DNA of 64,000 nt, taken from positions 1-64,000 of the forward strand of contig NZ_JANAVJ010000002.1 of the NCBI RefSeq assembly GCF_024213375.1. Reading direction: 5' to 3'. Under the pieces are notes generated by a model. That model did not search any database. It saw nothing but the letters and a program-made list of their open reading frames with translations, and was not told the origin of the DNA. A program made the translations under genes and the position numbers. Numbering within the stretch: position 1 is the first letter of the stretch; every line of letters begins with the position of its first letter. Below, piece after piece: positions 7,305 to 20,357 of this stretch. The DNA comes from Paenibacillus sp. MZ04-78.2 (lineage in GTDB: Bacteria; Bacillota; Bacilli; Paenibacillales; NBRC-103111).

Positions 7305-7378
7305 TTAAGGTACGTTAGCAATGCCAAGATGAACATCCCGAACCCGAACATCAAGGTTAGTGCTTGGTATACCTCCAT
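7292..7378 (-). CDS. BsrE/holin-like small hydrophobic toxin
   Basis: A 28-residue reading frame, too short for ordinary gene finding, starts with ATG 7 bases after GGAGGTG. It encodes MEVYQALTLMFGFGMF followed by ILALLTYLNKKK: one membrane helix with a short polar start and a lysine tail. This is the pattern of Bacillus type I toxins of the BsrE/BsrG/TxpA 'putative holin-like toxin' group, which damage the membrane and are silenced by an antisense RNA overlapping the mRNA 3' end. An antitoxin RNA was not identified, but the two-way terminator at its 3' end would fit. Confidence 0.75.
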   Translation of the reverse strand: MEVYQALTLMFGFGMFILALLTYLNKKK

Positions 7379-7672
7379 AGGCCATCACCTCCTATCCAGG
7401 AGGCTAGCCGACCGCCCTAAAAGCCATTCTATCGTGGTTTTTCCATTGTAACATATTGTACCACCAAACCCAAAATAAGCCTGTCCGACCGAAAAACCAA
7501 ACGCCCTATGGGACCGAACAGTTCAGACTTGCAGGACGCCCGACTTACGTTATCCGAAGCATCGGCCTACGGTCTGTCAGGCTATGGCGGATTCCAAACC
7601 GGGAACTATTGCAAATGGCGGCGGGATCATTTATGATTGACATTGCAGTAGGTCAAAAAAAGAGGTGGTCGT

Positions 7673-8269
7673 TTGTCTCCCCGAACGAAAGAACAAAACG
7701 AAGAAATCCGCCTTCTCCGGGTGAAGCAAATTATGCAAGCCGCAGCCGAGGTGTATTTGGAGCAAGGCATTACCATGGAGATGCGCGATGTCGCAAACAA
7801 AGCGAATTTGGGCTACGGCACCGTGTACCATTATTACAAAAACAAGCACGCTCTGCTCGACGACCTGCTGTGGCAGGCATTCCACGAAGCCAAGCAACTC
7901 ACGGAGGAAGCGTTCGGCACTCCCCAGTCCCCCGGGCAGCAGCTCCGCCGGTACGGCACCCTTATGCTAAGGCAATGCTTTCACGACCGATCCGTCTATA
8001 TTTTGTACAAAATGATCTGGGAAAACTTTCAGCAGGTCCCAGGCGGCCGCTTTCAAAAGCTGTACGATCAGTTCCAAATCGAGCTGTACCGTCCGCTTGT
8101 GTCGGCGATTCAACTGCTCGGGGCGCAGGAGCCTGAGAAACGGGCGAATCTTCTGCTCGGCTCCATGATCGGCTGCGCCGGTTTATGGATTCACCACGGC
8201 CATGAAGAGCCGGATACCGACGATATCGCCGATTCGTTAGTCCGCAGTATCGAAAAGAAGGGAAATTGA
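7673..8269 (+). CDS. TetR-family transcriptional regulator
   Basis: A 198-residue repressor-type protein. The N-terminal HTH is plain: RVKQIMQAAAEVYLEQGIT, then MRDVANKANLGYGTVYHYYKNK. The C-terminal part (about 70-190) is helical and would bind an unknown ligand. The start is TTG at 7673, preceded by AAGAGGTGG. The gene ends 4 bases before map, so the two are probably one transcript; an aminopeptidase partner is unusual for TetR and gives no clue to its ligand. Confidence 0.92.
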   Translation: MSPRTKEQNEEIRLLRVKQIMQAAAEVYLEQGITMEMRDVANKANLGYGTVYHYYKNKHALLDDLLWQAFHEAKQLTEEAFGTPQSPGQQLRRYGTLMLRQCFHDRSVYILYKMIWENFQQVPGGRFQKLYDQFQIELYRPLVSAIQLLGAQEPEKRANLLLGSMIGCAGLWIHHGHEEPDTDDIADSLVRSIEKKGN

Positions 8270-8273
8270 TCTC

Positions 8274-9032
8274 ATGATTATTTTGAAATCCAAGCAGGAA
8301 ATTGAGCTCATGAAACAAGCCGGTCAGTTGGTCGCGGCTTGTCACCGGGAAATCGCCAAGCTGGTGCAGCCCGGCATTACGACACTTGAAATCGAAGATC
8401 TCGTGGATACGATGATCACGAAGCATGGCGGCAGAGCTTTTACCAAAGGTTACAATGGGTATAAGTACGCCACCTGCGCATCCGTGAACGATGTGATCGC
8501 CCACGGGTTTCCAAGCCGTGCGCCGCTTCAGGAAGGCGACATCGTCACCATCGATACCGTCGCGGAAGTCGACGGCTGGCTGGGCGATTCCGCCTGGACC
8601 TACGCGGTAGGCTCCATTTCCGACGAAGCCCGGCGGCTGATGGAAGTAACCAAGCAATGCCTGGATCTCGGCATCGCTCAGGCCCTCGCCGGCAACCGCC
8701 TCGGGGACATAACGCACGCGATCCAATCCCACGCGGAGCGGAACGGCTACTCCGTCGTGCGCGATCTGCTCGCCCACGGCATCGGCCGGGATCTGCACGA
8801 AGAGCCCAGCTACGCACATGTCGGGCCGCCCGGCAAAGGCGTACGGTTGAAGGAAGGCTTCGTGTTTACGATCGAGCCGATGATCAACGCCGGTACGCAT
8901 CATATGTACGTCGAAGCGGACGGCTGGACGGCCCGAACGGCTGACGGACGGCTATCCGCCCAATACGAGCATACGATTGCGATCACCGAAGACGGTCCGC
9001 TGCTGCTCACCGACCAGGCTACGGTGGGCTGA
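8274..9032 (+). CDS. map: Type I methionine aminopeptidase
   Basis: Removes the initiator methionine from new proteins. At 252 residues it has the expected length. Metal and catalytic residues are in place: DIVTIDTVAEVDGWLGDSAW (two Asp ligands), LAHGIGRDLHEEP (His), FTIEPMI (Glu) and SAQYEHTI (Glu). The downstream pair with tetR is tight (4 bases). It is probably a second map gene, since the main one normally lies in the ribosomal protein cluster; that is inference. The last 71 bases of the gene recur at 13189-13259. Confidence 0.95.
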   Translation: MIILKSKQEIELMKQAGQLVAACHREIAKLVQPGITTLEIEDLVDTMITKHGGRAFTKGYNGYKYATCASVNDVIAHGFPSRAPLQEGDIVTIDTVAEVDGWLGDSAWTYAVGSISDEARRLMEVTKQCLDLGIAQALAGNRLGDITHAIQSHAERNGYSVVRDLLAHGIGRDLHEEPSYAHVGPPGKGVRLKEGFVFTIEPMINAGTHHMYVEADGWTARTADGRLSAQYEHTIAITEDGPLLLTDQATVG

Positions 9033-9074
9033 CGCCGCAGCCTCATAGTTCCTCCTACACCCTCTTAACCGTTT

Positions 9075-9117
9075 CAGCCCTTTGTCCGCGGCTATCTGCC
9101 GCGCGAAGGGCTGTTTT
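9075..9117 (+). terminator. Terminator after map
   Basis: CAGCCCTT...GCGGC pairs with GCCGC...AAGGGCTG around a short loop, followed by TTTT. A diverged copy lies at about 13309-13353. Confidence 0.85.
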
Positions 9118-11272
<2,155 letters not shown>

Positions 11273-11278
11273 TTTTAG

Positions 11279-12931
<1,653 letters not shown>

Positions 12932-13188
12932 ATTTAGCGCAATATTCACGGCAAGGACGAGCATACGGCGGAAAGCCTCCGGGAAGCGGCAAAGTTTTCG
13001 TACGAGTATGAACGGCAGGAAAGTCCGGTTCCCGGCAACTTCGGGGGGAACCGGACTTTTTTTCATAAGAGGATCAATCGGAAAACGATACGGCCCATGG
13101 GACCGAACCGTACGGACGGCAGGACGCCCGGCTTACGTTATCCGGAGCTCGGTCCTGCACCGACGGGCTGACAGCCTGCAGGACGCCT

Positions 13189-13259
13189 AATACAAGCATA
13201 CGATTGCGATCACCGAAGACGGTCCGCTGCTGCTTACCGACCAAGCCACAGCCGGCTGA
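13189..13259 (+). pseudogene. 3' fragment of map
   Basis: Reads HTIAITEDGPLLLTDQA and the stop, matching the last 71 bases of map (8961-9032) with few changes. It has no start and no upstream coding sequence. Confidence 0.8.
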
Positions 13260-13579
13260 CGCCGCAGCCCTCCATAGTTACTCCTGCTCCATCTCAAGCG
13301 CCTTCTGCCCTTTGTCCGCATCTATCTGTCGAGCGAAGGGCTGTTCTGCGTAACGCTAGCGCCTGCCTGTCCGCCAACATTCCCCAGTCATCTTCCCGCT
13401 GGCGCTCTCTTAACGAATGACACGCTATCGTCGCCAGGCAAGGACCATAGTCCACCCATATGCATCACAAGACCCCTTTTCTAGCGAAATTTCGACAAGA
13501 ATTAGATGACGTCTTGCCCGATGTTCTGGGCCTAAAGAACCTTTATTGTTTAGAAGGAAATTTTTTACTAAAAAGGGTA

Positions 13580-13607
13580 TTGAAAAATTTAAAAATTGTA
13601 TTAATAT
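13580..13607 (+). promoter_or_regulatory. Promoter of the third protease gene
   Basis: TTGAAA, 16 bases, TAATAT, matching the promoter of protease 1 in position and spacing. Downstream the AAAGAGGTGATGCTTTTTAG block is also kept. Confidence 0.55.
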
Positions 13608-13910
13608 AATTATCAAGCAGTCCCCGTTGGAATATTTTACCGAACGTTTCAACAAGCTGCGATTAGCCTCTACGGTTTTACCTGAAAAGAATTAACCACT
13701 TGATGAAAGAGGTGATGCTTTTTAGCGAAAATCCGGTATAGTCACCCGACGCCCCTGTTTCAGTTGTACACACCTCATGCTTCCACTCGATTGATCCTGT
13801 CTTGCCTCAGATTTTTGCTTCTGTAATGATCATCTTCGACGAGACCCGCTTTGAATCTGCCTTTGGTTTGTTATCCGCCACCGGAAAAACCAGTATCAAA
13901 TTCATTCTAA

Positions 13911-15521
<1,611 letters not shown>

Positions 15522-15537
15522 TTTTTTAGCACAAAAG

Positions 15538-15586
15538 CCAAAGGGCTGCTCCCATTCGTACAAACGAATGAGGGGCAGCCCCTTAA
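15538..15586. terminator. Two-way terminator between protease 3 and queC
   Basis: AAGGGCTGCTCCCATTCGT pairs with ACGAATGAGGGGCAGCCCC around a 4-base loop, with T runs on each side. It serves two converging genes. Confidence 0.85.
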
Positions 15587-15591
15587 ATATG

Positions 15592-16275
15592 TTATTGATA
15601 AACTATCGGATCGGCCGTTCCCGCTTCGTCGAAGCCTTTCAAGCGCAGCCGGCAGCTATCGCAAACGCCGCACGCTTCCTCCTGCCCGTTATAGCATGAG
15701 GTTGTCAAGTGATACGGCACGCCGAGCCGCATTCCTTCGCGAATAATCTCGGCTTTCGTCCAATGAATCAGCGGCGTTTCGATGCGGATCGGACCGCCTT
15801 CCACGCCGACGCGCGTCGCCAGTGCCATCACTTCCTCCACCTTGCGGATAAATTCCGGGCGGCAGTCCGGGTATCCGCTGTAATCAAGCGCGTTGACGCC
15901 GATATAGATCGCTTCCGCTCCGATGGTTTCCGCGTAGGAAGTCGCGATGGAGAGGAACAGCAGATTGCGGCCCGGCACGTAAGTAACGGGAATATCGGAA
16001 TCGATCGCACCGCTCTCGCCGGCCGGCGGAACCTCTATCGATTCGTCGGTCAAGGCGCTGCCTCCGAACTCTTTCAAAAAGCCGAGCGCAATTACTTTAT
16101 GGCGGCTCGCCGTGTTATAAAACTCGGCCACCTGCCGCGCGTTCTCGATCTCGCGCCTTTGACGCTGCCCGTAATCGAACGTGATCGGGTAAACGTCATA
16201 CCCGGCGTCCCGAGCCATCCCCATGCAGGTTGTGCTGTCCAGCCCCCCACTCAAAATAACGACTGCTTTTTTCAT
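15592..16275 (-). CDS. queC: 7-cyano-7-deazaguanine synthase QueC
   Basis: Converts 7-carboxy-7-deazaguanine to preQ0 with ATP and ammonia, on the route to queuosine in tRNA. The N terminus has the ATP-loop SGGLDSTTC, and the C terminus has the zinc cysteines (TTSCYNGQEEACGVCDSC). At 227 residues it has normal length. The start at 16275 was chosen because AAGGTG lies just upstream and MKKAVVILSGG is the usual beginning. It is the third gene of the unit queD-queE-queC, 23 bases after queE. Confidence 0.95.
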   Translation of the reverse strand: MKKAVVILSGGLDSTTCMGMARDAGYDVYPITFDYGQRQRREIENARQVAEFYNTASRHKVIALGFLKEFGGSALTDESIEVPPAGESGAIDSDIPVTYVPGRNLLFLSIATSYAETIGAEAIYIGVNALDYSGYPDCRPEFIRKVEEVMALATRVGVEGGPIRIETPLIHWTKAEIIREGMRLGVPYHLTTSCYNGQEEACGVCDSCRLRLKGFDEAGTADPIVYQ

Positions 16276-16298
16276 CGATTTCACCTTCATTCGCATGA

Positions 16299-16973
16299 TT
16301 ATACCCCGCGGGCCGCAGGGTCCCAAATGATTTTATGTAACTGCATGTTCAGTTTCACCTGAGACAAGCCGTGCTCCAGCATCAAACCGACCAGCTTGGC
16401 CGGAGGCATCGTTTCCCAGACTGGGCTGAACATCGGCAGCGCCCGGGTCGGGTACGCTTCGAGCAGCGCTTTGGCCGCATGAAAATCCCGCTCGCTCCCG
16501 ATCACGAACTTCAATTCGTCCTGCGGGCGCAGCTTGGCCAGATTCGCCGTGATCATCCGTTCCTCTTCACCCGAATCGGGAAGCTTGTAGTCCATAATAT
16601 ATCGAACAACGGGCGATTCGATCCGCTCCAGAAAAGGCGCTAGATCGATGGCCCCGTTCGTCTCGATATGCAGGTCGTCGTAGCGGCCGGTTGCAACCAG
16701 CGCCTCGATGAGCGCCCTAGACTTCTCACCGTACAACAGCGGCTCGCCCCCGGTCAGACAGACGTGCCGCGAACGGTAACGTCCTGCCTCGGCGACAATA
16801 TCCTCGATCGTCATCGTAAATTCGGCCTCGGCCGGCGGATAGCTGTACTTCGTGTCGCACCACGTACAGCGCAGATTGCAGCCGAACAGCCTCACGAACA
16901 CGGTCGGAAAGCCAGCTCGCGTGCCCTCCCCCTCGACCGTCTCGAAAATTTCCACCATCGGCAGCCGGATCAT
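16299..16973 (-). CDS. queE: 7-carboxy-7-deazaguanine synthase QueE
   Basis: A radical SAM enzyme that contracts 6-carboxytetrahydropterin to 7-carboxy-7-deazaguanine. The cluster motif is CNLRCTWC (CX3CX2C), near residue 32. FETVEGEGTRAGFP and CLTGGEPLL are typical of the family. At 224 residues it has the expected size. Its ATG overlaps the queD stop by four bases (ATGA), so translation is probably coupled. Confidence 0.95.
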   Translation of the reverse strand: MIRLPMVEIFETVEGEGTRAGFPTVFVRLFGCNLRCTWCDTKYSYPPAEAEFTMTIEDIVAEAGRYRSRHVCLTGGEPLLYGEKSRALIEALVATGRYDDLHIETNGAIDLAPFLERIESPVVRYIMDYKLPDSGEEERMITANLAKLRPQDELKFVIGSERDFHAAKALLEAYPTRALPMFSPVWETMPPAKLVGLMLEHGLSQVKLNMQLHKIIWDPAARGV

Positions 16974-17446
16974 GCCGGATCATCTCCCATCAAGCGCGCC
17001 GTGACGGCCGCGTAGCTGGTCGGCGTCTCCCACAGGCGGACTTCCTCCAGCCGCACCGCCGGGAACAGCCCTTCGCTTCGCAGCGCGTCCCGGAGCTGCT
17101 CGTACATCCAGACGACCATATTTTCCGCGGTCGTATTCATCGGCGGCAGCACCTCGTTCAAGTAACGGTGATCCAGCCGGTCGATGATCCGCTCTTTCGC
17201 GATTCGCTTGATATCCGCAAAATCGATCGTAAGGCCCCGGTCGTCAACTTTGCCGCGCATCACGACCTGAAGCTTATACGTATGCCCGTGCAGGCTTTTG
17301 CATTTACCCTCGTAGCAGTGCAAATGATGGGCGCTATCGAACGTAAATTCCTTGGAAACGAGCACTTCCCTGTCGTGATATTTAAGCTCGTTCCGCTGAA
17401 TGTCTTCGCCTAACGTTTGTACTTTTTTCGGAATTTCGTATGTCAT
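16970..17446 (-). CDS. queD: 6-carboxy-5,6,7,8-tetrahydropterin synthase QueD
   Basis: Makes 6-carboxytetrahydropterin from dihydroneopterin triphosphate. The zinc ligands are His in FDSAHHLHCY and the two in SLHGHTY; the catalytic Cys precedes them in CKSLHGH, and TTAENM follows. At 158 residues it is slightly long because of an N-terminal extension of about 30 residues. It is the first gene of the que unit, with a promoter at 17478-17507. queF is not in the window. Confidence 0.95.
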   Translation of the reverse strand: MTYEIPKKVQTLGEDIQRNELKYHDREVLVSKEFTFDSAHHLHCYEGKCKSLHGHTYKLQVVMRGKVDDRGLTIDFADIKRIAKERIIDRLDHRYLNEVLPPMNTTAENMVVWMYEQLRDALRSEGLFPAVRLEEVRLWETPTSYAAVTARLMGDDPA

Positions 17447-17477
17447 TCTCGTTCACCTCTCCCAAAAGGACCAAACA

Positions 17478-17507
17478 ATTATAGCATGCAGTCTTAGCTT
17501 CTCACAA
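17478..17507 (-). promoter_or_regulatory. Promoter of queDEC
   Basis: On the minus strand: TTGTGA (17507-17502), 18 bases, TATAAT (17483-17478), 32 bases before the queD start. No preQ1 riboswitch pattern lies in the short leader. It overlaps the divergent rsmF promoter. Confidence 0.65.
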
Positions 17508-17527
17508 TATGGCGAAGCTTGTATAAT
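17499..17527 (+). promoter_or_regulatory. Promoter of rsmF
   Basis: TTCTCA, 17 bases, TATAAT, 34 bases before the rsmF start. The -10 is perfect, the -35 weak. Confidence 0.55.
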
Positions 17528-17561
17528 GTAGGGATACCGACAGCCATAAAAGGAGTTCGAC

Positions 17562-18959
17562 ATGTCCTCTATGATCCGTTTGCCCGAAGCTTATGTTCAA
17601 CAAATGCAAATGCAGCTTCAAGAGAGCGCCGAAGCGTTCCTGCGAAGCTATGAACAACCCCGCACGCAGGGCTTGCGAATGAATCCTGCCAAAATCGACC
17701 CGGGGAGCGGCGGCCCCATCCTGGAACGTCTGTGCGACACGTTCGGGCTGGAGCTCGTCCCCTGGTGCGGGACAGGCTTCTACTACCGGGAAGAAACGAA
17801 GCCGGGAAAGCATCCCTACCATGCGGCAGGGTTATATTATATCCAAGAGCCGTCCGCCATGTCCGCCGTTGAGCTGCTGGACCCGCAGCCGGGAGACGCC
17901 GTTCTCGACCTCGCCGCAGCGCCGGGCGGGAAATCGACGCACATCGCCGGGAAGCTGGCGGGCCAAGGGCTGCTGATCAGCAACGAAATTCACCCTGTCC
18001 GCGCCAAGAGCTTATCCGAAAATATCGAGCGGATGGGCGTCACGAACGCCGTCGTCGTCAGCACTTCGCCGCAGCAGCTTGCCGAGCGGTTCCCCCGCTT
18101 TTTCGATAAAATCATGGTCGACGCTCCCTGCTCGGGAGAAGGCATGTTCCACAAAGACCCGGAGGCGATCGCCGAATGGTCGCCGGCTCACGTCGAAATG
18201 TGCGCGGCGCGGCAGCTCGACATTCTGCAATCGGCGGTTGCGATGCTGAAGCCGGGCGGACGGCTCGCCTATTCCACCTGCACGTTCAACGAGCAGGAGA
18301 ACGAGCGCACCGTTCATGAGCTGCTCCGCCAGTATCCGCAGCTGCGGCTCGAACGGACGGAGCGGATTTGGCCGCACCTGCACCGTGGCGAGGGGCATTT
18401 TGTCGCCGTGCTGCAACTGGACGGGGTGCCGGATGAGCCACCTGCCGCCACGACGTGCTCGGCAGCCCCGCGTACGCGTCAAGCGGGCAAAGCGAAGCGC
18501 GGAGGCAGCCGACCCGAAGAGGCAGCCATGCGGCTGTTCCAACGGTTCGCCGAGGAGTCGCTTGCCGCAGGGTTCCAGCTGCCGCCGGGCGAGCCGGTCT
18601 TGTTCGGCGAGCAGCTCTACCTGCTGCCCACGCCAGCCGGCAGCCCGTTCGGCAGCGCGATGCTTCAGGGACTCAAGACGCTGCGCCCCGGCCTTCACCT
18701 CGCCGAGGTGAAGAAGGATCGCGCGGAACCGGCGCATGCTTTGGCCCTTGCGCTGACGGATGCCGCGCAAGCCCGGCTTGCCGTTCATCTGGCCGCGGGG
18801 AGCGGCGAAGCGGAACGCTACCTCCGGGGCGAAACCATAGACGGTCCCGAAGCGCGCAGCGGCTGGACGCTGATCACGGTTGACGGCTTCCCGCTCGGCT
18901 GGGGCAAGCAATCCGGAACACAGGTTAAAAACCACTATCCGAAAGGATTGCGCCGATAA
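17562..18959 (+). CDS. rsmF: 16S rRNA m5C methyltransferase, RsmF type
   Basis: A 465-residue RsmB/NOP-family enzyme. The SAM site is LDLAAAPGGKSTHIA (about 110-124). Motif IV is DAPCSGEGMF, and motif VI has the catalytic cysteine in YSTCTF. The C-terminal third (about 290-465) matches the extra RsmF C-terminal and PUA-like part by length and layout. ATG follows AAAAGGAG. Methylation of 16S rRNA cytosine is the known family role; the exact site is not shown by sequence. Confidence 0.92.
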   Translation: MSSMIRLPEAYVQQMQMQLQESAEAFLRSYEQPRTQGLRMNPAKIDPGSGGPILERLCDTFGLELVPWCGTGFYYREETKPGKHPYHAAGLYYIQEPSAMSAVELLDPQPGDAVLDLAAAPGGKSTHIAGKLAGQGLLISNEIHPVRAKSLSENIERMGVTNAVVVSTSPQQLAERFPRFFDKIMVDAPCSGEGMFHKDPEAIAEWSPAHVEMCAARQLDILQSAVAMLKPGGRLAYSTCTFNEQENERTVHELLRQYPQLRLERTERIWPHLHRGEGHFVAVLQLDGVPDEPPAATTCSAAPRTRQAGKAKRGGSRPEEAAMRLFQRFAEESLAAGFQLPPGEPVLFGEQLYLLPTPAGSPFGSAMLQGLKTLRPGLHLAEVKKDRAEPAHALALALTDAAQARLAVHLAAGSGEAERYLRGETIDGPEARSGWTLITVDGFPLGWGKQSGTQVKNHYPKGLRR

Positions 18960-19057
18960 GCCCCGCCTCCATAAAAAAGCTTTTTTTCGAAAAAAGACTA
19001 TCCCCGCATCGTTGGACTGATCACGCTCCATCCTTCATGCGAAGGACAGTCTCTCTT

Positions 19058-20005
19058 TTATTCGCTTTGCCGGGAAAGGCCGAACAAAGCGGCCCATATG
19101 ACCACGAAGCCGACCAGTTGGTCCGGCGTGACGGCTTGTTGGAACACCAGCCAGTTGATCAGCAAGCCGACCGCCGGAAAAGACAGCTCGGCCAGCGTCG
19201 CATAGGAAGCTTTCGTATCGGTCAATCCCCGGTAGTAGAGCAGCAGGCTGAGCAGTCCCGGAATGAAAGCGCCCATAACCAAATTAGCGATCACCGCATC
19301 CCAGGCAACCGACTGCGCGGGCTGAACGAGCGCCATTCCCTCGCCCGCCGACAAAGCCAGAAGCAGCGGCAGCGCCAGCAGAAAACGGAGGGCCGTCACC
19401 GTTTCGAACTTCATTTGCCCGAGCATCAGCCTTCCCATCACCGTCGAGCCGCCCCATAACGCAGCCGCCCCGATCGAGAGCAATCCGCTCCAGGTCGCAA
19501 TATCTCCCCAATGCCCGATCGGCGTCTTCCAGCCGAACGTCAGCAGATAGGTGCCGAGCAAGGCAAGAATCATGAGCAGCGCAAAACGCCGCGGCAAGCT
19601 TTCTTTCAGCACAATCCGTGCCAGAATGATTGCAAACAGCGGCTGCAGCTTTTGCAGCAGCAGCACGGCATTCGGATTGCCGTGAGCGAATGCGGACGTA
19701 AACAGAATCGTCGCCAGCGCCGAGCCGCCCCACGAAATGAACAGCAGAGCCATGAGATGGCGCAGCTTCAGGCCCCGCAGCTCCTGCCTGTGCAGCCAGA
19801 CGACCGGCAAGGCGTAGACAAGCAGCAGCATGTGCTCGATCAATACAATTTGCGCAGAAGTAAACGTTTTAAGCAGCAGAATCCGGAATAATGGGTCGAT
19901 GCCCCATAACGCCGATCCGAGCACGACCAGCCATAGTCCGCTCCGTGCGCTTGCTTTGGCCGTGGCAGCACGGCCGTTTAATCCGACAGCAGTAGCTCTG
20001 TCCAT
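19058..20005 (-). CDS. EamA/DMT transporter, probably for riboflavin
   Basis: 315 residues with ten predicted membrane helices arranged as two repeats of five (about 20-150 and 165-305), the EamA fold. The start at 20005 was chosen for GGGAGG nine bases upstream. It is the first gene after an FMN riboswitch and its terminator (20046-20298), so expression should fall when FMN is plentiful. Riboswitch control together with the fold (known flavin importers RibN and ImpX are of this type) points to flavin uptake rather than export. The substrate is inferred from control alone. Confidence 0.85.
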   Translation of the reverse strand: MDRATAVGLNGRAATAKASARSGLWLVVLGSALWGIDPLFRILLLKTFTSAQIVLIEHMLLLVYALPVVWLHRQELRGLKLRHLMALLFISWGGSALATILFTSAFAHGNPNAVLLLQKLQPLFAIILARIVLKESLPRRFALLMILALLGTYLLTFGWKTPIGHWGDIATWSGLLSIGAAALWGGSTVMGRLMLGQMKFETVTALRFLLALPLLLALSAGEGMALVQPAQSVAWDAVIANLVMGAFIPGLLSLLLYYRGLTDTKASYATLAELSFPAVGLLINWLVFQQAVTPDQLVGFVVIWAALFGLSRQSE

Positions 20006-20045
20006 ATTCAACAACCTCCCAAGGTGTTTGAACAGGACCCTTCGA

Positions 20046-20083
20046 AAAGAAGTCAGCCCCGCTATCGGTTAAGATAACGGGGC
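20046..20083 (-). terminator. Riboswitch terminator
   Basis: On the minus strand GCCCCGTTATC pairs with GATAGCGGGGC, followed by TGACTTCTTTT. It stands between the FMN aptamer and the transporter start, so it is likely the expression platform. Confidence 0.7.
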
Positions 20084-20148
20084 ATATGCAAATAAGCTCA
20101 CCTTGAGCCGTTTTTTACAAACGAATCAACCCGGTATGCCTACTTTGT

Positions 20149-20298
20149 GACCTTCTCCCATCCGGACTATACCGTCGGCCTTGGAATTGCACCAAGTCAG
20201 TCGTCTGTTCCGCCAGCGGAAATCGACGAGTCGCGGGCTTAGGCTCCGAAGCGAGCCTTCACCGCCGGTCGGGATTTTCACCCTGCCCCGAAGGTCCT
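20149..20298 (-). ncRNA. FMN riboswitch (RFN element)
   Basis: The minus strand carries the RFN blocks in order: GGACCTTCGGGGCAGGGTGA, ATTCCCGACCGGCGGT in slightly altered form (AATCCCGACCGGCGGTGA), AGTCCGCGAC-like CCCGCGACTC, GACTTGGTGCAATTCCAAG with GCCGACGGTATAGTCCGGAT, and GGGAGAAGGTC closing the P1 stem. Binding of FMN in this aptamer class turns off flavin synthesis or uptake genes. The controlled gene here is the EamA transporter. Confidence 0.95.
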
Positions 20299-20357
20299 AA
20301 TTCAATTAGAAAGCATTTTATCATATGCTTTTCGCTTTCGGCAACCCTTATATGCGA

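Noticed and set aside
7085-7318. 77-residue plus-strand frame
   Set aside because: No ribosome site, and its end overlaps the BsrE-like gene and the two-way terminator.
7962-8903. 313-residue minus-strand frame opposite tetR and map
   Set aside because: It is the antisense of two well-recognised genes in GC-rich DNA; no ribosome site or family.
17447-17520. preQ1 riboswitch before queD
   Set aside because: The leader is about 25-30 bases long and lacks the aptamer's conserved A-rich tail and C-rich loop.
18012-19031. 339-residue minus-strand frame opposite rsmF
   Set aside because: Rich in Arg, Gly and Leu and exactly opposite a real methyltransferase; a shadow.
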